NCBI GenBank assembly: GCA_023935145.1
Contig: CM043700.1
Coordinates: 139,527,328-139,591,327 of the forward strand
Length of the DNA: 64,000 bases
Direction: 5' to 3'
DNA from: Bretschneidera sinensis
Lineage: Eukaryota > Streptophyta > Magnoliopsida > Brassicales > Akaniaceae
The notes under the pieces are model-generated. The model saw only the letters and a program-made list of their open reading frames with translations, did no database searches and was not told the origin of the DNA. The stretch's first letter is position 1; each line of letters begins with the position of its first letter. The position numbers and the translations under genes are program-made. Shown here piece after piece: positions 35,741-59,647 of this stretch.

Positions 35741-38700
35741 CTACTCATCCATAACTGAATGAGACTGCCTCTGTGTAGGACTGACACTTCCACCCCGACT
35801 TACTCTGAGCGCCTCCATAGCCTTTTTTATCTCCATGGTCATGGCACTATCAACACTCCCTGATGATAGTTTCTTGTGTGATTTCTGCAAATGAAGCTTA
35901 AGGGAGCTGCTACTCAGACCAGCATTCTTCCCGCAGATAGGACAGACTTTCATACTTGGTTTTCGCTGTTGCCACTCCATAGAAACTTTCCCATGCAGTT
36001 TCTGATCAAGATCCAATAGAATCCGTGCGAATCCATCATTGGGCTGGGCTCGGCGGTGAACACGCTTTAGGGCGGTCCATGCTTCTAGTAGAGTTAAGTT
36101 CCTGCATCACAAAAAAGAGTTTTAATATGAATGCTTACACTCCGTTTGGAATTTTATTTTCAAATGAATTGAAAAAATAATTCATTTAAAATAAAATTTT
36201 ATGGTTGTCTTTCTTATATTAAATTGTGCAATTCAATTGAATTCTCGTGTTCAAAATGTTTGAAATAAATGAAGAATTCAAAATAAGTGAGTATTTTGGT
36301 CAACATACTTTTTTACTCTGCATTTTGTGGAATTCATTTGCAAATTCTATCAATTTTGATAGAATTTGCAATAAACTAACTCAATTACATAGAGAATTCA
36401 TTTACAAATGAATTCCATAATTTATTGGCTTTCCAAACATGACCAAACATGACAATGTATGGAATTGTCATGTTTCCAAACATGGCAATGTATACACGAT
36501 ATTTGGTACAGCAGCTTACTGAAGTCTGTGGTCTACCACTATGGAAGTTACATGCCAGCATGCATACAATATAAACTTTAAACACACAACCTTTCTATTC
36601 TACCATAAAAGTTCTGATATTTACTTACTTTCTGAGCATTAAGTAAGCAATCACTAATGTGGCACTTCTACTTCTTCCTTCAAAGCAATGAACTAGCACC
36701 TTCCCGCCTACTTGTTCAACGTGGTCAATAAAGTCAGAAGCTTCTTCAAAGATGCTGCTGATGTTCGAATCTTCATCGTCACTTATCTGTTTAAAGGGGA
36801 CAGGTAATGTGCCAAAAACACGTAAGACGTGCAGAGTTGGGACATTGCTACAAGCATAAGTACTCTACACAGAAGAATTCTAGGAGACAATGTATATCAC
36901 AAGTGGTCATCAAAACTATCATGAACTGCAGTTATAACACTAAATTAAACAAGATATTGTTAAAGCTGTCTCAAGGTATCTCCAAAATGCATCATATTGA
37001 CTAGATATGAGTCAATCTAATCCGTTCAAATAATTGCACGCGCACACAAGCACAAACATTTATATTGAAAAGATAAAACCAAGCAGATCTATGAACTTTT
37101 CCAGTTGAAGAGCATATGCATGAATATTGTTATAAACTTTTAAAGGATTCAGGGAAAATGCTTTTTTTTATTATTATTATAATTGTTATTGGCTGGTTTT
37201 TTTTTTAAGAGAGTTTCAGTGTCCGCATATGGTTTCTCATACCAAAGAAAAATCTGAAGAAACAATGACGTGGTTCTAGTCAGACACAGAACAAACCAGA
37301 AACATTTAGCACATGCAAATGGAGTGACAACAGAGAAAGGGAAGAAAAAAAGCACTTACAGAAAAATTTTTGTACTCAAATAGATCGGGGTACTGAGAAT
37401 CCGACTGCCCAATTTCATTGGAGCACAAACACAATATATGAGTGATTCCTAAATGTTGCAGCGTAAGAACGGATCTTGCAGCCAGGGAACCACCAATAAA
37501 TAGGATACTCGAGATTGCAGACGGCCTCTCTGTATTAGCAGCCTCAGATATGAGTGTTACCCTCTCAAGAATGTGCTCGAGTCTGACCTGTAAGTTTAAT
37601 GAAAGTGAAAGAGACAATTAATAGCTGTGCAATGCACCCTCAACTACTGAAAATCCATTTGCTCAAAGTTGCAACCCTGGGAAGAATGGAAGTATTATTA
37701 CCTTCAATTCATAAGCATCAACACAAATGTTATTATCACCACCCTCAAAAAATCCCGTATTGAAATTGTTTTCTTGGCAGAGTTTCACAGCTTCATTTCT
37801 TAACATTTCATTCCATTGTTCAAGTTCTTTATTTGATTCAGCATCAACCTGAACACAGCAATAATAGTATCAAATTGAAAAATTGAAACAAATGCTAATT
37901 CACATAGCACTGACATGGAACAAAAACTTTCCACATCATGGTAGAAAACATCTTCAGTGGTGATCCCGCTAAAGTAGGGTCCTAAGAGGAGTGGTTTGGA
38001 TATAATCCAACCCTTCATCTGTTTTGCACTAAATGTCACTCCAAAGATTCAAACCAAGCTCTTGTGCTTGTCAACCCAAGACTTTTGCCATTGCATCAGA
38101 TAAGGACCTTTAGCAATGCACCAGCCAAGGGCCTCTCACGAAGTGCTATAACTGGTAATTTCTTTTCACCGAACACATACATTTTATATAAGATTCCATA
38201 ATCCATATTATTTTAGAGGTAACTAACCTTAGCAAATTTATGGAAGTCACGGAGTTTTGTTGTCAAACGCAAACTACGAAGAGGCTCCCCGTTCCCTTTG
38301 CAGGACTTCCCATGCCAGCTTTCTCGTGACATGGGAGAGCTATTCTCTAAGCTTTCTTTATTCTCTGAAGATGATCTAAGTGCCACTCTCTGCAAGTCTA
38401 TATCACTATAATCTTGATGGTTATCACTGAGGACCCGTTCCTTGCTTGGTGGAGATTGACAATGAACAACCCCAAGGCCAGCAGCTTGTGAAGGTGATTC
38501 AGGAACTGGAAATTCCTCTTTGTCAAAGTCCCCCAACTTTGTTTTATTTATAATATTTAAAAATGCTCGTAATAAGCCATCTAGTTTTTGGTGAAGTGTG
38601 AGTAGGAATATATGGAACCCTTGCAGATCCCTTAGAGCAGCACGGAACCCTCTACGAAATTCCCGAATAACAGAAGTTTTTTCAGTTGCCCTTATATCAG

Positions 38701-41700
38701 TTGTGTCAGCATTTTCTAATGAAGAAGATCCTAATTTTCCTCCTGTTATTTCATGTAATAAATTAGAGGAGTATCCACTACTGTTGAGAAGTAACTCCAC
38801 CAATCTTGGATAATTTGCTTGGTCATTTGCACGTTTCCCCGCAGGAGGCCGGCGGGGAACACCAGAGTCTATGGTCACAATGTGAAAATCAGAAAATATT
38901 GATTCATCAAATGACGGACTTCTTAGACCCATGTCACTAGATTTTGGTGATTCTGTGATATCAGAAAGATCAGAGACCTGTGAAACCAATCCCTGATTAT
39001 GAGTGTCTAATCTGCTATCTACTGAAGTTGCCCTTCTTTCCTTTTGAATAGCTCTAAACACCGTTGGTCGGTATCGTTTAATTGCAGAATCAAAAGCTTC
39101 CTCCAATGCATACTTATTTGCAGATGCTACTTTGTCAGACAACAATAGATTTGCTGGGTTTCCACGCCATCTGAGCTGACGGCAAGGGAGTCTATCTTCA
39201 TTTCTGATGACAAGGTCCAGCATCAAGACCCTGCCAAGAGCTGCTGCAACTCTTTCTGCACTTTCCCGTGACTCAAATGCAGTTGTACTTTCTAATAAAG
39301 GACATCCATGAACATAACTGCAAAGATAAAAGCTTTTGATCTTTAGACTACTATATAAGAAAATTAGTTATCTTACTCAGAGTAGCTTATAGTGCTCCTC
39401 TCAATGTTGTCTACTTACTCTAGAAAATCTAGGGTAAACGTTGTATGCATACAATGATGCAAGCAAGCTTTCCGTGGCTTCAGAAACCTTTAATTATGTA
39501 ATTATGTTGTGTGCACGCAGATAACTTTGTCATGAACCAGTTGTTCCTGTCACAATGAGACTCTCATAACATATGCCTGATATGATTATATAAAAAAACT
39601 TTGAAAATGGTCTTCTCATGATCCAAGTTCTGCTCTAACCAGTGGGATCATATACCACACGCTGAACTGTTTAATCATCTATTTAACCAGGAAAGATTAT
39701 TTGGCATTAATTTTTTCTTAATTATAAACGTACAAAAGAAACATGTCTCCTCTTAGAGCACAGTAGATTGCATTTAGAACACCAATAATCTGCTCAATAA
39801 GTAGAATGCCAATGGGGTATAGCAGAAAACTACTAGATTCAAAGCTCCTCCTTTAGAAAATCTATGTCCCTTCAGGCTTATAGGAAACCTGGACGGATCC
39901 AGGGGGAGATATATTCAAAATATCAAACTTTCTAAAGAAAATTATACTTTTGCCCCACTGAAAAGTTTTACCAAAATCAGTGTTTTGGCCCCATTGAAAT
40001 CATATTGGTGCCCACACTTTTTTTTGTCTATTGGAAGGCTCTTCATTTGGACATTAAATGATAAATTAACCTAATAACAAGAGGTCATGGGTATATTTGT
40101 CTTTTCATGAAAAAAGAAACATAATTAGATCAATTTGGGTTTCCAATTGGAATTTATTGAAGCTGCTCGATTGAGATTTTATCTCAGAAGAGAAAGAGGG
40201 CAGACATAGTCGCGCAAACAACCACAGTAGTGGCAAGGCAACTGTCTCAGAAAGAAGACAATTGGGTTGTTTGGGTATTTGATTATTTGGATAGTATAGC
40301 TATTTGATTCTTTGAAGTTTTGTTTATGTATATAAGTGCACATGTGGTCATAATTTTTATGATGATTAGGAACAAGCTAAACGTTTAATACCATCTTACC
40401 ATATCAGAGTACCAATAGGAAGTAGACTTGACATTGGTATGCTATATGCCTACATGTATGGGCTTCATGCTAGTCTGAAATGATTTAATCATTATTAAAA
40501 TTAAAACAACATAATTAGTGTTTCTATAACAATATTAAAATTATTATATAATTTTTTTTTTTTAAAGCTGTCTACAATGCGAGAGCCTGACATACCGTTA
40601 CGCTTTCAATTGACAAATCAAACTTTAATAGTATGATTTTGCCCCCACTGAACAGATATTCTGGATCTATCCCTCCCACCAAAGGATCTTTCTAGATAAG
40701 TTAATATCTGCAGACCACCAAGGACAAAAGGGCAACACCAATTTTCATTAAACTTGAAATTAAAATCACGAAAACCTATATGAAAGCCTCACTAAGCCTT
40801 AACAATATAGATCCTGAGTTTTATTTCAGCCTAACTGCCATTTATGCTCAAAGAATGTAGGGTCGCGGAGGAGGGGGAGGGGATGGTCTGATGGAGGGAA
40901 CAAAGATAAAGTTGCCTTACAATCCAGTACCACTAATAGCATAGTTCCCACGTAATGTAACAGCAACAACCATTGAAATTATAGTTCAGCTTGTCTTAGG
41001 GCCAACAGTAAGCAACAAGAAAACTCGAGCCAAAAAATTACTCACATAAAAAGACTGAGGTAAACACTATAAAATCTCTTTTAATTGGAGATCAGGTATG
41101 AACTGAGAGAAAGACCTCCTCAATGATAAAATGCACTATGTTAAATGTCCCTATACTACTGGATGATAGTGTAATGGTAGCCAACTTGGTTTGATGATTC
41201 CAACTATCTTCAAACTGAATTTCAGTAAACAACTATAGACATAAATAACAATCTAACTGAACTGCCTCAGCCCCCTCAGTATGTCTTGCATATTGTAGTG
41301 CGCCAAGTCTTTGTTTCACCTTTTTTTGGAGTGCCCATTGGCAAGAAGTTTGCGGGAGATGGCTTTTTCAGTTTTGGGCGGTTACCAACTTCCTGGTTCC
41401 GTGTAAAATAAAGTGTGAGCTTGGAGTGGTTATGACTTTTCATCTTTCTAAGGAATTAAAGAAAGTTTACTCTTTGATTCCCCTCTATTTGTTGGCTTCT
41501 TGGGAGGAATAGAAGGCTTTGATGGTCAAGAGAGGTCTTTAGATGTGTTAAGAGATAGATGATTCAACACCCTTTATTTTTGCTTCAAGGATAAATTTTT
41601 TTTGTTAAAGATGAAGATCTCATAGATTTTTTGGATTTACTATTGTGTAGATGGTCTTGACTCTTTGTACAAGGGTAGCTGCATCTCTTTGGTGCTTTTT

Positions 41701-44128
41701 CATGCAACTTTTACTTGTGAAAAAAATGTCTTGTTAACTAGACAGCAAGCAATTAAAGAAGCATGATGTGCAATTGCACAATAACACTTCATTCACAATG
41801 GAAAACGATAATTTCTTTTATAAAAAAATATCTCCTCTTTTTACCTCATCAGGAGAAGGCATCGGCTGAGTTCAAGAGCCTCTAAAAGTTCTGAACATGT
41901 CACTTCACTGACCTCATCACCTTCTGAAGTTGCTGTAGCTCTTGCTTTCTCTGCAGCTTCCTTGATCTGAAGCCACTCAGGGCTAGAATTGTGAATGACT
42001 CTAGCCTGTTCCAACAGAATAACTTATGAGCAAAAGGGGAAAAAGGAAGAGAAAAAAAGAAAGCTTTCAACAGAATGTTTAGGAAAAGGTTGGAACTATG
42101 CATTTAGGAAAAGGTTGGAACTATGCCTAAGCTGGTAGAATTTACATAACTACGGAAGCATAAAGGACAACCTGAGGAATCCGCACTCCTAGCCACTTAG
42201 CGAATTCGTAACCAAGACGTTCTGATTGTGTGGCCATCCTTGAAGATGAAAACTTTATAACCGCTGCTGCTTCCTTTGGAGAAGCATCGTCAATGCCATG
42301 TTGGCTGAATAATGCAAAGAAAACAACTCCCCCAGAATTCACAGTAACCTACATGCAAACAACTGAAGAGAAGATAAGAGTTGGTGAACTAATCTATAAG
42401 ACAGGAGCAAGATGTCACTCTTGCAACAAGAATGGGATGTGAGCACACAATAAACAAATGGAAGCTAAAAACAAACTCTAGCAATTTAAGAACTTCATTG
42501 TTTATAGAAGTCCTATCCTATTAATATCTGAGATCTCATACTATTGAACAAATTTATTAGCGCTGAAGACATACAACACAATGCCTTAAGTTAGAACCTA
42601 GATGGCAGAACATGTGTAACTATGTGTCGGAGAAAAATGACTAGTCTAAGAATGACAACTGTATAAGAACAATGTCGAAAGCGCCTTCTTTGTTTGCATA
42701 TTTAACTTTGAAAGTAAATTTGAGGATGACCAAATTCTTTCCACTTATCAATCATCAGAATGGATCACATACCTCAAGGGCTTTATTCAGTTCATCCTCA
42801 AAATGCTCAGTGCTACTACTATGTTCGGTGTGGTGAAGTGAAGAAAGCATGTCCCAGGAAAAGGAGCTCGACTCGATGTCCAACATGGCAGCTTTACCCA
42901 GTCTTTCCCACAAACTGATGTCTGGAGATTGCTCCACAGGTAGAGGACATTTTGAGTCAACAAATAATTCTCCTGCACTGAATGACAATTGACAATTGTG
43001 GTGACAACTATGTAACATGGGCGCTGCCCTTAATACGAATTAATACTGAATAATTTCAAGTTCAAATATAAATACTCCTTGAAAACATCCTCTTGTTCGT
43101 TTGGACAGTAGGAGGAGGGTTATGTACTGAAGGATAAAATGTCTAAAGATATGGAGGCATACCGATGTTTTAAATGAGTGAACAGACAAAATTAAAACTG
43201 AACCGAGAAGCCATAAGCATACTTAAAACCATTGACAAGATTATGCAACTTGCTATGTTGTTTTTATTCTTTTTCAGTCTTTTTTAATTTGATCACAACT
43301 GCCCATCATTCTAGTTTGATATTGCACTCATGCCTGTTACTACAAATTAGCCAAACTAGCAGAGGTAACCCTCTAAACCACCCAATTAAATGCAGTTAAC
43401 CCTTGAAACCAATTATATAAATAATGAGTTAAAACCCAAGCATCACCTATTACTATGCTAAATGATTAAAAAAGAAAAGTAGAATAATGAAATAGTAGTA
43501 GACCTAGAAGGCATACTGTCGACCCTTTGAGGGCGGTGTGGGAAACCAGAGGATCCGTAACTGGCGCTTCGCTTACGAACCAATTCCAACCATTCCGCGA
43601 ACCGATAAGCCGGACCCGCAGCTATGTCTCCCAACATGTACAAGACCTGCATTTTCCGATTTTTATTTTTAATTTTCAATAAAAATCATCTTCTCTCTGT
43701 GTTTTCTTCAATATTTTTTTTCAAAAAAAAAATTCTCTGTAAAAAACAAAACAAAACAAAAGAACAACGTAGGAAATGAGTGGATTTGAGTAATTACCCG
43801 GGAAGTGACGGTGAGGGGAAGAGGGGTCTCAGGCTCGTCAGATCCGAGGTCGAGCTCTTTCTCTTCCTCCCTCTCCTGCAACTCTTGCATATATATATAA
43901 GTTAGCTTCCAAGCAGAGCATTGAATCAAAGAATTATGTGAAGGTGTATGGTCCTAATAAAACCCTAGATCCAAAACATGACAGAGAAAGAGAGATCTAT
44001 GCAAACGCACTGTATAATGGGTGTAATGATTCGTGTTGAATAAAAAGGCGCCAAAGAAAAAAAAAGTTAACCTGTACCTGGAGGGAGTTGATGATTACAG
44101 CAGGGTCTCCCTTTTGCTCTTTGGCCAT
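35741..44128 (-). CDS. PHS1: Dual-specificity protein phosphatase PHS1-like
   Basis: An MAPK-type phosphatase that in Arabidopsis (PROPYZAMIDE-HYPERSENSITIVE 1) controls cortical microtubules and ABA responses. Minus-strand exons: 44128-44078, 43875-43798, 43646-43504, 42977-42773, 42348-42172, 42005-41845, 39317-38228, 37848-37702, 37587-37360, 36786-36629 and 36101-35741; 932 aa. Seen: the basic docking motif VRKRS (residues 66-70); an actin-fragmin-kinase-like domain over roughly 160-600 ([45 protein letters not shown]); and the phosphatase signature HCFEGRSRS with Cys794 and Arg800 in place (HCX5R). Then come a C2H2-like CPIC...HLQKSH segment and a C-terminal [11 protein letters not shown] resembling the family export signal. 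Exon 3/4 boundaries have an in-frame alternative. Confidence 0.95.
36141..36440. repeat. MITE-like element in PHS1 intron 10
   Basis: The termini TCCGTTTGGAATTTTATTTTC and, reversed from the right, ATGTTTGGAAAGCCAATAA share an inverted TTTGGAA core. Subterminal AAATGAATT/AATTCATTT copies repeat in both orientations. About 300 bp, no coding capacity; no clear target duplication. Confidence 0.5.
39891..40672. mobile_element. Possible TIR element in PHS1 intron 6
   Basis: Left end GGACGGATCCAG and reversed right end GGATAGATCCAG match at 10 of 12 bases. Just inside, ACTTTTGCCCCACTGAA on the left and GATTTTGCCCCCACTGAA on the right are in the same orientation as one another. About 780 bp, no transposase, no convincing duplication. 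Confidence 0.4.
41270..41730 (+). mobile_element. LINE 3' fragment in PHS1 intron 6
   Basis: A broken plus-strand reading contains LINE zinc-knuckle/RVT C-terminal remnants ([19 protein letters not shown]; then WEE and KALMVKRGL after a stop). It ends in CTTTTACTTGTGAAAAAAAT, an A-rich tail. The DNA is similar in layout and wording to the tail at 46250-46745, so the two probably belong to one family. Confidence 0.6.
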
Positions 44129-45643
44129 CACTTCTTTTCTTTTCTTTTTTCTTTTTAATTTTGATATTTTCTTTTTTGATCGGTCTTGGAAAAGGGAGAG
44201 CCCACTACTGACTGGGAGTTAAACTAGACAGAGAGCACAAAATCAAATGGTCCAGAGAGCAGCAGGTGCAGGTTGGCATTTTATAGTTGTTTCAAAAGGA
44301 CGAAAAAAAAGTAGTACAGTTCCCCGCTTTGTCAGGGTTGTTAATTGCAGACCATTAAGTTTTTAATGGAGAGCAGAGTTTTTAACTACTAGTAGTAATT
44401 TTTTTTTCCATCGAACATAATTTTAGTTTCATTAGGTACCACTTCAACTAGTAATAGTTTTCGTGATAAAACAGAAAGAGTTAAATAAGTTTGGTGTTGA
44501 GAATAAAACAATAGCGAAACGTAAATAAAAATTTAATGTTTTTCATAAATTATTTTTTAAAATCATTTGACTTAAACTTTTAATTATAAAAAATAAAAAT
44601 CATTTTATAGACTTTATCAAATGTTCCCTTAATATCTATCTGTTCTGTTTAACAAAAATCTATCTGTTGTGTTATTTGCTCAAAGATGAAGGTGGTGTCA
44701 CTGCAAAAAGTTGGGCTGATGGCTGTGGTTGGTTTGCCGACAATAGAAAAATGGCTGTTTGTTCTGTGCAATGATGATGCTCGCGCTTTTATTTTCTTTG
44801 TTGGCAGTGATGAATGCTACACCCTTTGAGACCATGACCATGGATCTATGCACCAGCATTCATTTCTTTAATGTCTGTATTTTTTTTTAATCTATTTTTG
44901 GTACAGATTGCAGGGATTCTCTAACGTCCCTTTCTCTAACGTCTCCTTTTGAGATCTCATTCCTGAAATAAAATGGCATTCACAAATCACAGAATCCACA
45001 TGACATTTGATTGGTAGATTCACAAAATTACAGCTTCTGTCAACACGATAATGAGAATGTCAATTCCTGAACGTTTTTGAAAGCACAGCAACCCCAATTT
45101 CCTCAAGATTGACAAACGCAACTTACGAGCTTCAAATCTGTTTCTCCTTCAGATTTCAGATTCATTTATTTACCAGATTCTTATGAGATGTGCTTGGATC
45201 CGGATCATGACAATACGTTGCTTTTCTTCAAAATCCCTGCTTTATATTATTAATTTCAGTCTAGAATGATTTATTTTTAAGATATTACAGCCACACGATT
45301 GCTGTATCTTAAGCCTTGTTAATATCACACTAGTCTTCAAACTCGTAACAGATGAAGTATTTAGAATGTGAATCCCCAAATGCAAAATGACTCTTATTTC
45401 ATGTCCAATAATCACAGCCCAATTGTCGCCAATGGATCTCTCAATATCATGTACTAGAGCTATAACAACAGATATGAAGTTGCCAAACTACATGAAGGAA
45501 GCAAAGTAGGACAAAAACAAGCTCAAGTAATAAATAATGCAAAAGAAAAAAATGGAACAGAAAATATACATGTAGAAAATTTGACATGAGCAGCTTAAGA
45601 AAAAAGAAAAGCTGCATTAAAGCAGCATACATTATGAGGCGAT
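44129..45643. other. PHS1 promoter and SCD2 3' UTR
   Basis: Both neighbours are on the minus strand. The part next to 44128 is the PHS1 leader and promoter, with CT-rich runs near 44140. The part next to 45643 is the SCD2 3' UTR. AT-rich sequence fills the middle and no gene is recognised. Confidence 0.5.
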
Positions 45644-55687
<10,044 letters not shown>

Positions 55688-57441
55688 CTTTGTGTCCGAA
55701 TAGAGAGATGTGTATTTATATATAAATGCACACAAATATATACACAGAAAGGTGAATCACTAGAGCGAGGATTTTTTGGGAGCTAGATTTTCTCTAGAAA
55801 AATCGTAGGATATTAAGGGAGGATTTGGTCAGGATAGGTGAATTTTGAGTTTGGGGTCAATCTTCAAAGAGGCAGGTAGATCATAGATACGGGTTGAAAA
55901 TGGAAGGCCCGGGAGGCGACGCCGTTTGATTCGGTATTGATGCTGATACTGGTTTCGCGGGAGAGAGTTGAGTTGAAACTTGAAAGGAAGGAGACCGAGA
56001 GGAGATACCCATGCCGCAAACGTTAATGGACGGGAAAATGTGATGACGTGTTAGTTGAGTTGGCTTGTGGCCGAAATTTTGGTGCAGAAGGCGATGCGAT
56101 ATTTCGGTGATGTGTCAATAGATTTCGTACGGGGAAATTTTTTTTGGCGGCGCCGTTAGTGGTAAATGGTAAGAAAGGGCGTCAGGAGCGGTAAGCCTTT
56201 TTTTTTTTCCAATCGTATTTTAAGTGGATATAGGTAAAATAATTGAGTTTTTTGGATAATTATTTTGATTTTTAATAATTTTGAGTTGAAATTTGGTTAG
56301 GATCAAAGACATGTAAAATTTGATGGATAATCTATTTATTACATCTTTTAGGAGAGTACTGACAAACAGTCAAAAAATTTTACTTCAATTATATTTAATG
56401 GATCAAAAATAATTTTTAATTTTAATTTTCATTTGAATCCACCTATATTCTCATTAAAGGGAAAAAACAAAGAATGGCCTTCTATAACCATTATTTCGGA
56501 TTTTAGTAATACGAGAAAGAACTTCACCAAATCAAATGTAATATTTTTTATTAATTATTTTTTTTTATTTTAAACAGAATGCTATTAAATAATTTTTGTT
56601 TTTAAAAAACTAAATTTATATTTAAAAAATTAATTTTATTGTTATTTTATTAAATATTAAATAATTTATAATTATATTATTAATTTATTATAAATCGTTT
56701 TAAAAATTATTTCATAAACCTTTAATTGTTTTGATGTTGGACCGAGGCAAAATGGACCTTAATGATTTATGTTCATGTTGCTATGTTTCTAGCATATGTA
56801 ATCCCATAATTATATATTAAAAACTCGAAAGTTATACATTGCTTTAAAAGGGGTTCACATTAACAAGATACCATTCTTGAATAAGGCCTCAAGTTTTTGA
56901 TGGTAGGCTATGTTTGTTTAGCTGAACTCTTTCTTGATCTATATATATATTGGATACTTTTCATTTGACGCTTAGTTTCATTTTTATCCTTTAAATTCCA
57001 AACAATGTAATTAAACCTTAAAAGTTAGTTAACAGAAGCAATTAGATCCTCCATCTCCTATTAATCTATATCTTCCAACTCGATCAATAGCACAATTATC
57101 ACTCATCAAAACTGCAATTTGATGAGATCAGAAATTTCCCTCTAATGATTGAATAGAGAGAACGAGCATAAAAGAAGGATTTTGATATGAACTCTAAACC
57201 TAATTGTTGAATTAGAATAAAAAAATAATCCAATAATATCTGCTATTGTTTTAGTCACGTGATTAAATGGGAAGCAAATTTTCATTAAATTTACAACAAT
57301 TAGAATGTGAAGATGAAATTGAAACAAAATGTAAACGTGAAGGACATCGAACATAATTTGCCATGTTTTCTTTTCATGGTGAACATCTTGGCTTCCCATG
57401 CCTTCAAAAATAAATGATCACCTAATAGTTGTGAAGTTTTT

Positions 57442-57603
57442 GTTTGACACGGTGTTATGAGAAATACATGATACAAATGTATACTTTACCGTTAAATGAT
57501 ATGAAAAAATAAATATATATATATATATATATATTTTATTTTTATTTAATGGTAAAATGAACTATTGTGTCATTTATCTCTCATCGTATTGCGCTAGACA
57601 AAT
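57442..57603. repeat. Foldback (MITE-like) element around a TA microsatellite
   Basis: TTTGACACGGTGTTATGAGA and ACTTTACCGTTAAAT on the left are mirrored on the right by ATTTAATGGTAAAAT, CATTTATCTCTCATCG and TGCGCTAGACAAA. The arms of about 60 bp flank (TA)n at about 57512-57533. Confidence 0.65.
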
Positions 57604-58299
57604 TTTTTTCTTATGATGATCCGTGGATAAACTTTGGTGTTTTGTGTTGTTGTAATAACAAAAAAAGAAGTTTTAAGTCATTTGGCTTCTTTATTTTTTT
57701 TTAAAATCCAAGAAGCATTTTGAAAAATAGAGGTGAGAGTCGCTCCTAATGTATATGTCATTCCAAAGTAATCTAAGTCGAATCAAGTCTTACATATAGC
57801 AAGTCAATGGATACGGATTAAAAATGTTCGTTTCTTAATATATTTTAGTTTTTATTTTTTTTTATATTTATCTTCGTATTTTAACAGACGAGTAACAAAT
57901 CAAAACTAGTACCAACTAAAAATCCCATCTCTAAGAAAAATATTTGGTAGAACACAATTTTTTTAAAGGAAGGAGGCTTACATATCAATTTACATTTATA
58001 TCTTATTATGAAAAGGATAGTAGAAACTATAAACCAAATAGAATTTCTTAACATTTTTAGGAACATATATATTTATTAAAAGGATAAAAGAAACAACAAA
58101 TCAAATGGGATTTCTTAACATGTTTAGGGCGAAGCTCCTTACCTGCCTTCTAATAAATATATTCGTTATGACAGCGACAAAGAGGACACGTAATTATATC
58201 CATTGGTAGGATTGTACAACTTGGTAATTTAAAACTTTGTAAATATAAATTTTCAACCATAATGAACAGTTGATTCAATTTTGTTAAATAATAAATTAG

Positions 58300-58695
58300 G
58301 TTTAATAATAAAATTTATTATCTAAAGTACTAATTTTTTATGAAAAAAATTAATTTATCTTCCAAATTTCACGTCAATTTAACCATAAACTTTGAGAGTG
58401 TCAATTTACTTATCAGTCTTATTTTTCAGGTCAATTAAATCTTTCGTCCAATTGACCATTAAAAGACATGTCAAACCTCTCAAACAATGACAAATTGACT
58501 TGAAAAATAAAACTCTAATGCAAAATGACTTGAAAAATAATGCATGATAAGCTTTTTATGTACCTTTTGATGATCCAATTGAACGAAAAAGTCCAATTGA
58601 CTTGAAAAATAAAATTTCAAAAAAAATTGATACTATCAAAATTTAAGTTAAATTGATTCAATTGTAAAAACTTTGACACAAATTTATTTTGTTCT
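58300..58695. repeat. Foldback (MITE-like) element, about 400 bp
   Basis: Left-arm segments GTCAATTTAACCATAAACTT, TTATTTTTCAGGTCAATTAA and TTTCGTCCAATTGACCATTA appear in reverse on the right as AAATTTAAGTTAAATTGATT, TTGACTTGAAAAATAAAAT and GATCCAATTGAACGAAAAA, in mirrored order. The ends are approximate. No coding capacity. Confidence 0.65.
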
Positions 58696-59524
58696 ATCAA
58701 AGAAACATTAATAAACATGACATAAATTTTGGATCCGTGAAAAAAATAACAGGCTCAAGCAGTTTCTTGTTCACTGTTACTATGAGAGCTAGAAAAAACA
58801 TTCGAGTTACTTTACAAAATACATAAGATTAATAAAAATAACCAAAAAATAACAAACTTAATTAAAGAAGCAAGATAAGTGAAGTCAAGCCTGGGTAATG
58901 CTGTTGGATTGGTTTGGTGAAGCTTTGAAGCTAAGACAGTAAGCTGAGAGGTGCTGCTGAGGCCATTGAAAGCTCAACTAGAAGTGAAAAAAGTTAATGC
59001 GGCAGACAAAGATATGTGGATGACAGAGACAGAAAGAGAGCTGCAATTAGCTTCTTAATATAAGGGGAATTTCAAGTAAGTGCGCAGGAAAGTAAATGAT
59101 GTCGCCAACGAGCCAGAGAGTTGTGACGTTAGAATCAATTGATTTTGACTGACTAGATAAAAAAGGAAAAATCAGAATATTAATTAATCCCTACATTTTA
59201 GTGCACAAAATTAAATAATAGTATGACCCATTACTCAAGTGGACAATGCACAAGTCATTTTCTTTATAATCAATTATTAAATCATTTCTTCACTTGTTAA
59301 TTGGGAAAATATGAAAATCAAAGGCAGAATGGTAAATTTTAAATAAAAAAATGTTTATTTTCTTGATTAGAGTTTATGTCAATTTTAATTGACTGTCTTT
59401 GAATCAAAATTGTACCCAAAAAATTGCATGTAAGAATTGATTTTATTAAAAAAACGAAAAACAAAGTGATTAGGTTGGTATGAGCTTTGAAAATGGAGTT
59501 TAACGCTCGTAAATAAACAAAGAG

Positions 59525-59647
59525 TAATGTTATTACGAAATTGAATTTTTTTATTAATAATTATATAAAAAAATTAAATAATAATTATTTAAAAAAATTA
59601 AAAATTTTAAATATCAAAATTATTATTCAATTTCGTGTAATTACAAC
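59525..59647. repeat. Small foldback element next to the LINE tail
   Basis: GTAATGTTATTACGAAATTG on the left is mirrored by CAATTTCGTGTAATTACAA on the right around an AT-rich centre. About 120 bp. A related pattern appears near 24440-24580. Confidence 0.5.

Larger units (their letters stand above)
39318..41844 (-). other. Long intron 6 of PHS1 with transposon remains
   Basis: This 2.5-kb intron interrupts LLMS/YVHGC. It contains a possible TIR element (39891-40672) and a LINE 3' fragment (about 41270-41730). The rest shows no recognisable feature. Confidence 0.7.
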
